Below, piece after piece: positions 8,925 to 16,871 of a stretch of DNA of 64,000 nt; positions within the stretch are counted from its first letter, which is position 1; every line of letters begins with the position of its first letter. The position numbers and the translations under genes were made by a program. The DNA comes from Eutrophocola sp049446715. GTDB lineage: Bacteria; Pseudomonadota; Gammaproteobacteria; Pseudomonadales; Pseudohongiellaceae. The stretch is from assembly GCA_049446715.1 (NCBI GenBank), contig JBMTQX010000002.1:62001-126000 (forward strand), given 5' to 3'. The notes below the pieces were generated by a model. That model had not been told where the DNA came from. It was given only the letters and a program-made list of their open reading frames with translations, and searched no databases.

Positions 8925-9356
8925 ATGGCCCAGCAGGACAGCGTACCCCCCATCGTTCAGGAGTACGCCTTCACCATGCGCATCGAGAGTGAAGGCCTCA
9001 TTGAATTCCGGGGGCCGATGCGCAGCCGCACCTTCGAGCCGACTAGTGGCGGTGAAATCTGGGGACCGAAACTGCAGGGCAGGGTGGTTCCGAAAAGCGG
9101 CGCTGATTATGCCAGCAACGAAATGATGGATGCCCATATGATGCTGCAGGCCACCGACGGCACCTGGATCTACATGAACCTGCTCGGTTATGAGCACAGT
9201 GAGACTGACGCCGGTGATACCTATTTTCGCGTGGCGCCGTATTTCGATGCCCCGACCGGCCCGCATGAATGGCTGTCCCGCACGGTGTTTGTCGGTATCG
9301 GGGAGCGTCATCACAATCCCGATCATATGATCATCCATTGCCACGCCATTCTGTAA
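8925..9356 (+). CDS. DUF3237 family protein, copy 1
   Basis: A 143-residue soluble protein. The start at 8925 has GAGGT upstream; the frame extends further 5' but without coding character. It carries the DUF3237 layout: EYAFTMRIE, then GGEIWGPKLQGRVVP, GADYA, then WIYMNLLGY and a C-terminal WLSRTVFVGIGER. The family is a beta-barrel of unknown function, sometimes found with aromatic or steroid degradation genes. It is followed 25 bases later by a second DUF3237 gene with the same blocks, so this is a tandem duplication. Confidence 0.88.
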   Translation: MAQQDSVPPIVQEYAFTMRIESEGLIEFRGPMRSRTFEPTSGGEIWGPKLQGRVVPKSGADYASNEMMDAHMMLQATDGTWIYMNLLGYEHSETDAGDTYFRVAPYFDAPTGPHEWLSRTVFVGIGERHHNPDHMIIHCHAIL

Positions 9357-9381
9357 ACAGACCAGCGACGAGGAGCACACC

Positions 9382-9843
9382 ATGGCAGACCTGCAAATCC
9401 CCGGACTGGAACTGGAATACGCGTTTTCTGTGACCATTTATTTTGCCGAGCGTATCGATTTCAAGGGACCGCGTGGCGGCAAGGGCTATGTGCCACCGGC
9501 ACGAGGCGAGGTCTACGGCCCCCTGCTCAACGGCCGCGTTGTGCCCTATAGCGGTGCCGACTACGCGATCTTTGATGACATCGCCACCACTGGTATCAAG
9601 GTCAACACACACTACATGCTGGAAAGCGATGACGGTCACTGGATCTATATCAACAACCGCGGTTACCTGCATCGCACCCCGGATCACAATACCGGCGAGG
9701 TGAAGCTGTATTTCCGCATGACGCCGCTGTTTGAAGCGCCCTTTGGTCCTTACGAGTGGATGTCCCGCACCATGTTCGTCGGGACCGGAGAACGCCTGAC
9801 CGATCCTGATCGTTCCCAGTTCACCTATTACCGGGTGCTGTGA
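9382..9843 (+). CDS. DUF3237 family protein, copy 2
   Basis: A 153-residue paralogue of the preceding gene, matching it block by block (RGEVYGPLLNGRVVP, SGADYAIFDD, WIYINNRGYLH, WMSRTMFVGTGER). GAGGAG lies just before the ATG. Its stop codon TGA overlaps the start codon of the next gene (TGATG), so the three genes are translationally coupled. The two copies differ considerably, so they may form a hetero-oligomer or have different ligands; this is inference. Confidence 0.88.
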   Translation: MADLQIPGLELEYAFSVTIYFAERIDFKGPRGGKGYVPPARGEVYGPLLNGRVVPYSGADYAIFDDIATTGIKVNTHYMLESDDGHWIYINNRGYLHRTPDHNTGEVKLYFRMTPLFEAPFGPYEWMSRTMFVGTGERLTDPDRSQFTYYRVL

Positions 9844-10277
9844 TGAATCCCGTTGCCAGCCGCCGCCAACTCCTGAAACTGGCCTCGGGCCTGCCGCTGT
9901 CACTGCCGGTCCTGGCTTTGGCTGATGTCCTGCCTGATACGTTGGCCCTGCACGCAGTGGCCTCGCAACCCACTGAAGCGGGAGCTGTCCGCGACACCCT
10001 GGTGCTGGTCGATACCGGTATCACGAACTTTGCCGGCGATGGCTATTATGTCTATCCCGACTGGGGCAATCCGGTCATCTATAATGTGAGGGCCCGGGCC
10101 GGGCGTCTGGCTTTCCATTATCCCGGCAGCAACTTAGACAGCAACAAACCGCTCTGGACCATGGCAGCCAACACGCCGTTACATTTCAGCGGTCGCGTCG
10201 AAGCGCTGGTTGATGCCCGCATGGCGACACCGGTCAGCCTGCCGGTGTTGTCGGTACCTGCCTTGCCGGTAAGGTAA
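9843..10277 (+). CDS. Exported protein with an S24/LexA-like domain, Tat-type leader
   Basis: A 144-residue protein starting at the ATG inside TGATG. The leader has a twin-arginine-like SRRQLLKL followed by a hydrophobic stretch. The mature part reads like the C-terminal half of LexA/S24 peptidases: DTLVLVDTGIT, then FAGDGYYVY, a VIYNV strand and a late HFSGRVEALVD. The Ser and Lys of the S24 catalytic dyad are not recognisable, so it is probably not a protease. An exported S24-like fold is unusual. It is coupled to the DUF3237 pair, suggesting a joint role. The assignment rests on pattern only. Confidence 0.6.
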   Translation: MNPVASRRQLLKLASGLPLSLPVLALADVLPDTLALHAVASQPTEAGAVRDTLVLVDTGITNFAGDGYYVYPDWGNPVIYNVRARAGRLAFHYPGSNLDSNKPLWTMAANTPLHFSGRVEALVDARMATPVSLPVLSVPALPVR

Positions 10278-10311
10278 TACCTTTTCAGGCGGTACCCCTG
10301 CCGCCACAGTT

Positions 10312-10890
10312 ATGTCCCAGCCCCCCGATTCCCGGTCACTGACCGACCTGCTGGCCCAGGTGTGCCAGTGCCGTCACTGTGAGGCTGATCTGCCTCTGTG
10401 TGCCAACCCGGTTCTCAGCGTGAGTGCCTCTGCCCGGGTATTGATCATCGGCCAGGCCGCGGGTACCCGGGTCCATGTCACCGCGGTACCCTGGAATGAT
10501 CCTTCCGGTGACCGGCTGCGGCAGTGGCTGGCTATTGACCGCGAGACGTTTTACGACAATCGCCGCATCGCTATCATGCCCATGGGCTTTTGCTAACCGG
10601 GTAAAGGCAAGTCCGGCGACCTGCCGCCCCGTCCGGAATGCGCGCCGTTGTGGCATGAGCAGCTGCGGGCCTGCCTGCCCAACGTGCAGCTGACCCTGCT
10701 AATCGGGCACTGTGCCCAGCAGTACTGCCTCGACCGGCAGCACCGCACACTCACGGCACGGGTGGCAGCCTGGCGTGACTGCCTGCCGGATTATTGGCCC
10801 CTGGTGCATCCCTCGCCGCGCAATACCTACTGGCTACAGCAAAACCCCTGGTTAGAGACCGAACTGGTGCCTGGCCACCACCTCCTGTAA
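10312..10890 (+). pseudogene. Uracil-DNA glycosylase family gene interrupted by a TAA codon
   Basis: The frame from 10312 to the TAA at 10888-10890 encodes a full-length protein of the uracil-DNA glycosylase-like family (about 192 codons). Landmarks are CQCRHCEADLP, LIIGQAAGTRVH, VPWNDPSGDRLRQW, AIMPMGFC, then PGKGKSGDLPPRPECAPLW, LLIGHCAQQYCL and LVHPSPRNTYWL. One in-frame TAA at 10594-10596 sits exactly where relatives have Tyr (MGFCYPG). The rest of the frame is intact, so a single substitution or a sequencing error explains it. It cannot encode selenocysteine, which needs TGA. If real, the gene is recently dead. Confidence 0.85.
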
Positions 10891-10999
10891 GGTGATGATC
10901 TGTATGGTAAAAAGTGATAAAAAAATTTCCTGAACACGGGCGCGGTTCTGTCAACGCAACTGTGATTGGTGCGTTAGAGATATACCAAGTAGCTGAATA

Positions 11000-11668
11000 A
11001 TGTGGTGGCAAAGATACATGACAAGACCATTCTCAGGCTTGCTGGCAGGCGCCCCCGGTGTCAGTGACCCCCCCGTAATGCTGGGCTATGATAATTCCAG
11101 CGAAGAGAGTGAACGCGGGAGAAAAGCGCTGGTACAGAGCCGCGCCTTGGACAGGTTTCTGGGCTCCGTCGAGAAACGGGCATTTCGTATCGCCCAGATT
11201 GCCACGAGCAATTCCGATGAGGCCTTCGATATCGTGCAGGATGCCATGTTCAAGCTGGTGGAAAAGTACGCGAGCAAACCGGAGTCGGAATGGCCTGCCC
11301 TGTTTCACCGCATCTTGCAAAGCCGCATTCGCGACTGGTACCGGCGTAACAAAGTCAGAAACCGTTTCCGCTCCTGGCTCGGCAGCAGCCTGGAAGAAGA
11401 CGAAGACCCCATGCAGACGGTTGTCGATGAAGGCGGCAGAAGCCCCGAGGAAATCCTGCAGCTGGGGCAGGGCATGGCGGCACTGGATGTTGCCTTAAAC
11501 AAGCTGCCTTTGCGGCAACAGCAGGCTTTCATCCTTAGGGTGTGGGAAGGCCTGAATGTCCGTGATACGGCAAAGGCCATGAAATGCGCAGAGGGCAGCG
11601 TCAAAACCCATTATTCCAGAGCGGTTCACAGTTTGCGTGAGACCCTGGGCGAGCACTGGCATGACTGA
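11000..11668 (+). CDS. RNA polymerase sigma-70 family (ECF-like) sigma factor
   Basis: Contains region 2 (AFDIVQDAMFKLVEKY, RIRDWYRRNKVRNRF) and region 4 (LPLRQQQAFILRVWEGLNVRDTA, then SVKTHYSRAVHSLRETL), the two domains of ECF-type sigma factors. The start is uncertain: ATG at 11000, 11018 or 11078 are all possible, and the region before residue 27 shows no family similarity. Its stop overlaps the next start by 8 bases and three further genes overlap in series. The small membrane protein that follows is the natural candidate for an anti-sigma or sensing partner. I recall this sigma/small membrane protein/DUF3106 order from Pseudomonas and Xanthomonas relatives. Confidence 0.88.
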   Translation: MWWQRYMTRPFSGLLAGAPGVSDPPVMLGYDNSSEESERGRKALVQSRALDRFLGSVEKRAFRIAQIATSNSDEAFDIVQDAMFKLVEKYASKPESEWPALFHRILQSRIRDWYRRNKVRNRFRSWLGSSLEEDEDPMQTVVDEGGRSPEEILQLGQGMAALDVALNKLPLRQQQAFILRVWEGLNVRDTAKAMKCAEGSVKTHYSRAVHSLRETLGEHWHD

Positions 11669-12062
11669 ACACAACAACACAGACAAAACCGAACTGCAGG
11701 GCACCGAAGAGGCCTTCCTGGGCCAGGTGCGGCAAGAGCTGGACCGCAGTTGCGACCGGCTGGATGGCCATACCCTGTCGCGGCTGAACTCGATCCGCCA
11801 TGCTGCGGTTGAACACGGTAAACGCCAGCAGCGGTTTCCAGGCCGCGCCATGCTGGCCCCGTTCGGTGGCCTGGCCACAGCCTGTGTGCTGGTGGTCGTG
11901 GTATCCCTGTTTTACCAGCAGCCGGAGCCCTCGGGACAGGCGCTGCCGGACAATCGGACAGCCATCGAGGATCTGGACATTCTGACTTCCGCTGAAAGCC
12001 TGGAGTTCTTTGAAAATCTCGAGTTCTACCAGTGGCTGGAAGAGAATGAAGCTTCCGTTTAG
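11661..12062 (+). CDS. DUF3619-like single-pass membrane protein, candidate anti-sigma partner
   Basis: A 133-residue protein starting at ATGACTGA, inside the end of the sigma-factor gene. The N-terminal 70 residues are charged and helical (EEAFLGQVRQELDRS, SRLNSIRHAAV) and presumably cytoplasmic. One transmembrane helix follows (GGLATACVLVVVVSLFY), then a short acidic periplasmic tail rich in Leu and Glu. The topology and coupling to a sigma gene resemble anti-sigma factors, but no zinc-binding anti-sigma motif is present. DUF3619 is assigned from recalled gene order and general layout. Confidence 0.65.
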   Translation: MTEHNNTDKTELQGTEEAFLGQVRQELDRSCDRLDGHTLSRLNSIRHAAVEHGKRQQRFPGRAMLAPFGGLATACVLVVVVSLFYQQPEPSGQALPDNRTAIEDLDILTSAESLEFFENLEFYQWLEENEASV

Positions 12063-12327
12063 CGGTATGGTCTGGATGCTCGCGATGGCCTCGGCAGCGC
12101 AGGCCCAGAAAGCGGTAGAGACCGGTACCGGCGTCGTGGAAGCGGAGTCCCGGTTCCTGTTCATCAACATGCTGGAATTTCTCGGCGAATTCGAGACCAG
12201 CACAGGAGAGTGGATCAGTCCCGATATCCTGGCCGACGAGGCGTTCACCGATCTCGACGGCGCCGGCACACAAACCGGCCACAATGGCAGTGTCCTGTCT
12301 GCCCCGCCGGAACAGGATGACCAGTGA
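12046..12327 (+). CDS. Small exported acidic protein of the sigma operon
   Basis: A 93-residue protein overlapping the end of the preceding gene and sharing TGATG with the next. A short signal peptide (MKLPFSGMVWMLAMASAAQAQ) is followed by an acidic region (FLFINMLEFLGEFET, WISPDILADE) without Cys. It probably acts in the periplasm. No family is recognised. The conserved position between the sigma-linked membrane protein and the DUF3106 gene is the main clue that it is real. Confidence 0.6.
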   Translation: MKLPFSGMVWMLAMASAAQAQKAVETGTGVVEAESRFLFINMLEFLGEFETSTGEWISPDILADEAFTDLDGAGTQTGHNGSVLSAPPEQDDQ

Positions 12328-12905
12328 TGATGAACGGCACCGTAAAAGCGATACTTGAAGACACGAAAATGATACTGAAAAGACCTGTTGTAGCCTTGCT
12401 GCTTTGCCTGCTGTCCCTGACCGCGATGGCACAGGAGCGTGCTGGCGGTGTGGCCTGGGATGACCTGCCGCAGGATCTGCAGGGAATCCTAGGCCCCATG
12501 CAGTCGCAATGGGATAGCCTGCCGTCCCAGCGCCAGGAGCGCCTGCGCAACGGCGCGCGACGCTGGCAGTCACTGAGCCCGGACGAAAGGGGGCTGGTGC
12601 AGCAGCAGTTTCGCGGCTGGATGCAGCGTTCCCCCGAACAGCGCGAGAGGATCCGCAACCGCTTTGACCGTTTTCAGGGTATGAATCCCGATCGCCAGCG
12701 TGGCATCCGCAACCGCTTTGAGCGTTTCCGCGACCTGCCGCCGGAGCGCCAGGACGAATTGCGCCAGCGGTTTGAGGAAAATCGGGAGCGCCGGGATGCC
12801 CGCATCTCGAATCAGTCGCCGCGCCCCGGTGCCCGCCCCGGCAGCCGGCAGGCGCCTGCACGCACTTCCCAGTCGCGTCCGCAAACACCCGCCCCTAGCC
12901 GCTAA
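12327..12905 (+). CDS. DUF3106 exported protein
   Basis: Starts at the ATG in TGATG, or possibly at 12369, where a compact signal peptide begins (MILKRPVVALLLCLL to AMAQ). The mature protein consists of repeated Leu/Pro-Glu/Arg-Gln units such as LPSQRQERLRNGARRW, MNPDRQRGIRNRFERF and LPPERQDELRQRF. This is the DUF3106 pattern of about 20-residue amphipathic helices. The tail is rich in Arg, Pro, Ala and Gln and probably disordered. It is the last gene of the four-gene sigma operon. The architecture recalls CpxP/Spy-like periplasmic chaperones, but that link is inference. Confidence 0.8.
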   Translation: MMNGTVKAILEDTKMILKRPVVALLLCLLSLTAMAQERAGGVAWDDLPQDLQGILGPMQSQWDSLPSQRQERLRNGARRWQSLSPDERGLVQQQFRGWMQRSPEQRERIRNRFDRFQGMNPDRQRGIRNRFERFRDLPPERQDELRQRFEENRERRDARISNQSPRPGARPGSRQAPARTSQSRPQTPAPSR

Positions 12906-13017
12906 AACCCGCACAACAAACTGAAAATTCTGGTTTATCAGTTGCGTTACCAGGGCCGGATCGGTCTCCATATCGGCCCATCATTTCTCCCGGTTTCACC
13001 ACCGCAGGATAGCCACG

Positions 13018-13649
13018 GTGCAACGCAAATTCACAATCACCGCAAGCTGCGCAGGACTGCTCAGACAATTGTTGCTCGGCTGTGTGCTGCCGTAGCCGGT
13101 CCTGGTGCTGGCACAGGCTGGCTCGGCACCGCCACTCACCTTTGCCGAGGCACCGCTAATGCAGGAAGGCTGTTCCATACCGGCGGCATCAGACCCCATG
13201 TTGCCGCGCGGCGTGCTGAAACTGGCCGAGCATGAAAAATCCTGTTGTGGGTGGAGTTGGTCAAGGGCCGGCTCAGTGTGCTGGAAAGTCAGCCCGAGGG
13301 CGGCATGGCCGTGCGCCAGGTGATTCCGGTGTCCATTGGTAAGAACGGGTTTGGCAAGGAGGTGGAAGGCGACCGCCGCACCCCGGTGGACGTATACCGC
13401 CCGACCTTGTTTCGCGAGGACGAACAGCTCATCGATTTTTATGGCCTGGGAGCCTACCCGCTGAACTATCCCAATGTGTATGACCGGCAACGCCACCGAC
13501 CCGGGCTGGAAAACACAGTGGATTTCGAGCATCGGCACAAGGCGATCATGGACCGTTTCGGCCGCTACCCCCACCGCAATGCGGTGCTTGGCAGGTCCAC
13601 CACGGCCGCAGAAGAGGCTTTTCTAAAGGAGCCGGGCTCCTCGTTTTAA
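13018..13649 (+). pseudogene. Decayed L,D-transpeptidase gene fused to the 3' end of a DUF924 gene
   Basis: From a GTG at 13018 the frame encodes a signal peptide, hits TAG at 13093-13095, then continues through APLTF-type mature sequence to AEHEK near 13236. One base is missing in an A-run there, and coding resumes in the next frame as ILLWVELVKGRLSVLES. The L,D-transpeptidase core follows (VSIGKNGFG, RRTPVDVY, YPLNYPNVYD). Before the catalytic HG...SxGC segment, near 13500, the sequence switches to a DUF924 C-terminus: AIMDRFGRYPHRNAVLG, EEAFLKEPGSSF. It therefore carries one stop, one frameshift and a fusion and cannot make an active enzyme. Confidence 0.82.
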
Positions 13650-13786
13650 CGCGGCATCAGATACTGGCGGCCAGTGCTGCCCGGACGGTTTCGGGGACAG
13701 GGTACCCTGACTCTTTTAGCAACCCGACCAAGTGCACAAACATTGTGAATATTCTAAGGAGTCACAAGGGCTTGCGGGCGATTTAC

Positions 13787-13814
13787 TTGCTATGTTGCGC
13801 TGCATCATTATACT
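13787..13814 (+). promoter_or_regulatory. Candidate sigma-70 promoter of the DUF5916 gene
   Basis: TTGCTA (13787-13792) and TATACT (13809-13814) are separated by 16 bases and lie 30 bases before the ATG at 13845. The -10 box is one base from consensus and the -35 box shares only its TTG core. Confidence 0.45.
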
Positions 13815-13844
13815 GCGCGTCATACCAAATTCCTGCAGTGACAC

Positions 13845-16082
13845 ATGTCCTTTAAAAAAGCCCTCTCCAGACTCTTTTCCGCCGTCCTGCTGCTACCGGT
13901 GGTTGCCCTGGCGCAGCTGCCCGAAAGTGAATTCGTCACGGACAGCCGCAGCGAGTTTGCCGGCAACCTCGATACCGAAGCCAGTCGCAAAAAAATCCAG
14001 ATCACCCGCTTTGTCGATGACATGGAGCCCGAGATTGACGGCGTCCTTGATGATGCCATCTGGCAGACAGCTACCGTCATTTCCGACCTGCACCAGTTTC
14101 AGCCGGTGGATCATGGCCAGCCGTCCGAACAATCCGAGTTTTACATTGCCTATACCGACCGCTTTTTCTATGTCGGTGCCCGTCTTTACGATAGCGAAGC
14201 CGATGGCATCATCGCGCGCCAGCTGGTACAGGGTGGTGGCCTGGGCAGTGACGATGCCTTCGAGTTCATCCTGGATACGTTCAACAACGGCCGTACCGGT
14301 TACCACTTCCAGGTCAACCCGAACGGCATCCGTCGCGAAGGCGTGTATGAGAACCCGAACAGCCTGAATCGGGACTGGACCGGTATCTGGCGAGTGGAAT
14401 CACGTATCGATGAGAAGGGCTGGACGGCCGAGGTCGCCATCCCTTTCAACACCCTGAACTTCGACCCGGAAACCGACGAGTGGGGTTTCACCATCGCCCG
14501 TACCGTGGCACGCAAGAACGAAGAGATGGCCTGGTCCTCCTTCAATCGCAACATCAATCCGAGCACGACCGGCCTGATTGCCGGGATCTATGATATTCGC
14601 CAGGGCAAGGGCCTGGACATCATTCCGTCCATCACCACGGCGGCTACCAATGACTTCACGCCCGGCGGTACATCGGGAAATCGCATTGATCCGTCCCTGA
14701 ATGTGTTTTACAAGATCACGCCTAACCTGACCGGTGCGGTGACGTTCAATACTGACTTCTCGGCAACCGAAGTGGACAACCGCCAGGTCAACCTGAGCCG
14801 GTTTTCCCTGTTTTTCCCAGAGAAGCGAGACTTCTTCCTGCAGGATGTCGATATTTTTACCTTCGGCGGTTTGGGCGGAAACGGCATTCCGTTCTATTCC
14901 CGCCGCATTGGTTTGAGTTCCAGAGGCCAGCCTGTCGACATTGATGCCGGGGTCAAGCTGACGGGCCGTGTCGGCCCCTGGAATGTCGGTGGCCTCGCGG
15001 TCGCCCAGGGCGAATCCGGCACCCTTGATGGACAGAACTTATTTGTCGGCCGTGCTTCGGCAAACATCCTGTCTGAGTCAAGTATTGGCGCCATCGTGAC
15101 CCACGGTGATCCGACCAGTGAAACTGACAACACGCTTGCAGGTGTTGATTTCCGCTATCAGAACACCCGTTTCTCGGACAGCCACACCTTGCGCGGCAAT
15201 GCCTGGTACCAGCAATCCGATACCAAGGGCCTGAATGGCAATGACAAGGCCTTTGGCCTGTCCGCCAACCTCGATACCTCCAACAACGGTTTTGGTATGT
15301 TCGCAAGCTACGACTTCCTGGGCGAAGACTTCAATCCTGCGCTGGGTTTTGCCAATAATACAGGCGTGGAAAGTTTTGGCGTGGGGGGCAGCGGCCGCTA
15401 CTTCTTCCGCAATAACAAGTGGTTCCGTAATGTATTCTCCTTCATGCGTTTCGATCACACACGCTTCCTGGACACCAAGGAAATGCAGAGCGAAAACTGG
15501 TTCTGGCGCATGATCAACTTCAATACCCATCGTGGTGACCAGATCGGTGTCGGCATGTACCGCAACCGGGAAGGGTTGCGGCGTGATTTTGCCATTCGCC
15601 CCGGCGTGATCATTCCGGCCGGTGATTACACCTTCAGTGGCTTCAATGGCGAATTCCGCATTTCCAACCAGCGGGCATTTTCGCCCAGTCTTCGCCTCAA
15701 CATCGGCGACTACTTCAACGGTGAACGCACTGAAATCCGCACTGGTTTCGACTGGCGTCCCAACGAGCACATCAACCTGGGCCTGAACTACAGTTACCAG
15801 GACATCAGCCTGCCGGTGCAGGGCGGTGATTTCGATGTGCGCCTGATCTCTGCCAATGCCAACTATGCGTTCAACTCCAAGTGGTCATGGATCAACCTGA
15901 TTCAGTACGACAACTTTTCCAATGTTGCCGGCCTCAACAGCCGTCTGCGCTGGAACCCGCAAGCGGGCGAGGATCTCTTCCTGGTCATCAACTACAACTT
16001 TCAGTCGGAAGGTGCGTTTACCAACCTGAGCGCCAATAACGCCGAAGTAGTGCTCAAGTACACGAAAACCCTGCGTTTCTGA
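13845..16082 (+). CDS. DUF5916 outer-membrane protein with N-terminal CBM9-like domain
   Basis: A 745-residue protein with a signal peptide (to ALAQ). The N-terminal 60-250 region is a carbohydrate-binding family 9-like sandwich (EIDGVLDDAIWQTA, FYIAYTDRFFYVGARLYD, DDAFEFILDTFNNGRTGYHF, GWTAEVAIPFNTL). The DUF5916 segment SRFSLFFPEKRDFFL follows. The last 350 residues alternate like a beta-barrel and end with a terminal Phe (VVLKYTKTLRF), the outer-membrane insertion signal. The family is common in marine bacteria near peptidases and TonB receptors, and its ligand is unknown. A candidate promoter lies just upstream. Confidence 0.85.
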   Translation: MSFKKALSRLFSAVLLLPVVALAQLPESEFVTDSRSEFAGNLDTEASRKKIQITRFVDDMEPEIDGVLDDAIWQTATVISDLHQFQPVDHGQPSEQSEFYIAYTDRFFYVGARLYDSEADGIIARQLVQGGGLGSDDAFEFILDTFNNGRTGYHFQVNPNGIRREGVYENPNSLNRDWTGIWRVESRIDEKGWTAEVAIPFNTLNFDPETDEWGFTIARTVARKNEEMAWSSFNRNINPSTTGLIAGIYDIRQGKGLDIIPSITTAATNDFTPGGTSGNRIDPSLNVFYKITPNLTGAVTFNTDFSATEVDNRQVNLSRFSLFFPEKRDFFLQDVDIFTFGGLGGNGIPFYSRRIGLSSRGQPVDIDAGVKLTGRVGPWNVGGLAVAQGESGTLDGQNLFVGRASANILSESSIGAIVTHGDPTSETDNTLAGVDFRYQNTRFSDSHTLRGNAWYQQSDTKGLNGNDKAFGLSANLDTSNNGFGMFASYDFLGEDFNPALGFANNTGVESFGVGGSGRYFFRNNKWFRNVFSFMRFDHTRFLDTKEMQSENWFWRMINFNTHRGDQIGVGMYRNREGLRRDFAIRPGVIIPAGDYTFSGFNGEFRISNQRAFSPSLRLNIGDYFNGERTEIRTGFDWRPNEHINLGLNYSYQDISLPVQGGDFDVRLISANANYAFNSKWSWINLIQYDNFSNVAGLNSRLRWNPQAGEDLFLVINYNFQSEGAFTNLSANNAEVVLKYTKTLRF

Positions 16083-16310
16083 CGTCAGGGCAGCGTGCAA
16101 GATTTTCACCTGATTGCCTGTCTGTAAAGGGATGAGCGTTGTGTGGTCAGGTGAATTGCCCTGGGACTGTGCACAGGCATATACTTTTAATACTTCTCTG
16201 GCCACCTCGGACCCGCCGCTTCATGCAAGGGCTTGTGACGTTCAACATCCCGACACAAGGTGTCAGACAGCCAGCTGGCAGGGATAAGGAAAAGCAAGGG
16301 GATCCTGTCA

Positions 16311-16847
16311 ATGAAAAATTCAACATTTGTCCTGGTTGCAAGCCTGAGCCTGCTTGCAGCCATCTTCAGTCAGAGCCTGTCGGCGCAGCCAACCCGCACC
16401 GGCACGAACCTGAAGAACTCCAAGGCCATGCCGTCCCGAATACTGTCACTCGAGGAACCTGATGAGGTGGAACTTGTGCGGCAGTTGCTCGATGAAGGTC
16501 GCACCAACGAAGCACTAAAGGCAGCCGAGGCGTATCTTGAAGAAGTGGAACGCGTTGCACTCAGGCATGAAACCAAGCGCAAATATTACGCGTGGAATGC
16601 CTACTGTACGATATTGACCAGCATGAAGCGGTTTGATGATGCTATAGCAGCCTGCACCACGGCCATGGCTTTTGAGCCTGGCAAGTGGTCAGCGGTGAAC
16701 AACCGGGGTACGGCCAAGTTTGTCGCAGGCAGACTGGATGAAGCGCTGACAGATTACGAGTTAGCCCTGAGCCTGATCAGTGAAACCAACGAGCCCGTGC
16801 GCAACACCATCGAGCACAACATCAGTCTGCTGGAAACCCGGCGCTGA
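16311..16847 (+). CDS. Exported TPR-repeat protein
   Basis: A 178-residue protein. The start at 16311 has AAGGGGAT upstream and a clear signal peptide (MKNSTFVLVASLSLLAAIF to SLSAQ); the longer frame to 16260 lacks these. Residues 60-175 contain tetratricopeptide-like helix pairs: LLDEGRTNEALKAAEAYL, MKRFDDAIAACTTAMAFEP, WSAVNNRGTAKFVAGRLDEA. TPR domains bind partner proteins; the protein is predicted periplasmic. It is convergent with serC and 228 bases after the DUF5916 gene. No specific partner can be named. Confidence 0.8.
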   Translation: MKNSTFVLVASLSLLAAIFSQSLSAQPTRTGTNLKNSKAMPSRILSLEEPDEVELVRQLLDEGRTNEALKAAEAYLEEVERVALRHETKRKYYAWNAYCTILTSMKRFDDAIAACTTAMAFEPGKWSAVNNRGTAKFVAGRLDEALTDYELALSLISETNEPVRNTIEHNISLLETRR

Positions 16848-16871
16848 TATTTCATGACTCGGGCGGCTGAT

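Noticed and set aside
10594..10596. Programmed readthrough or selenocysteine in the glycosylase gene
   Set aside because: The codon is TAA, not TGA, and no recoding element is apparent; a mutation is simpler.
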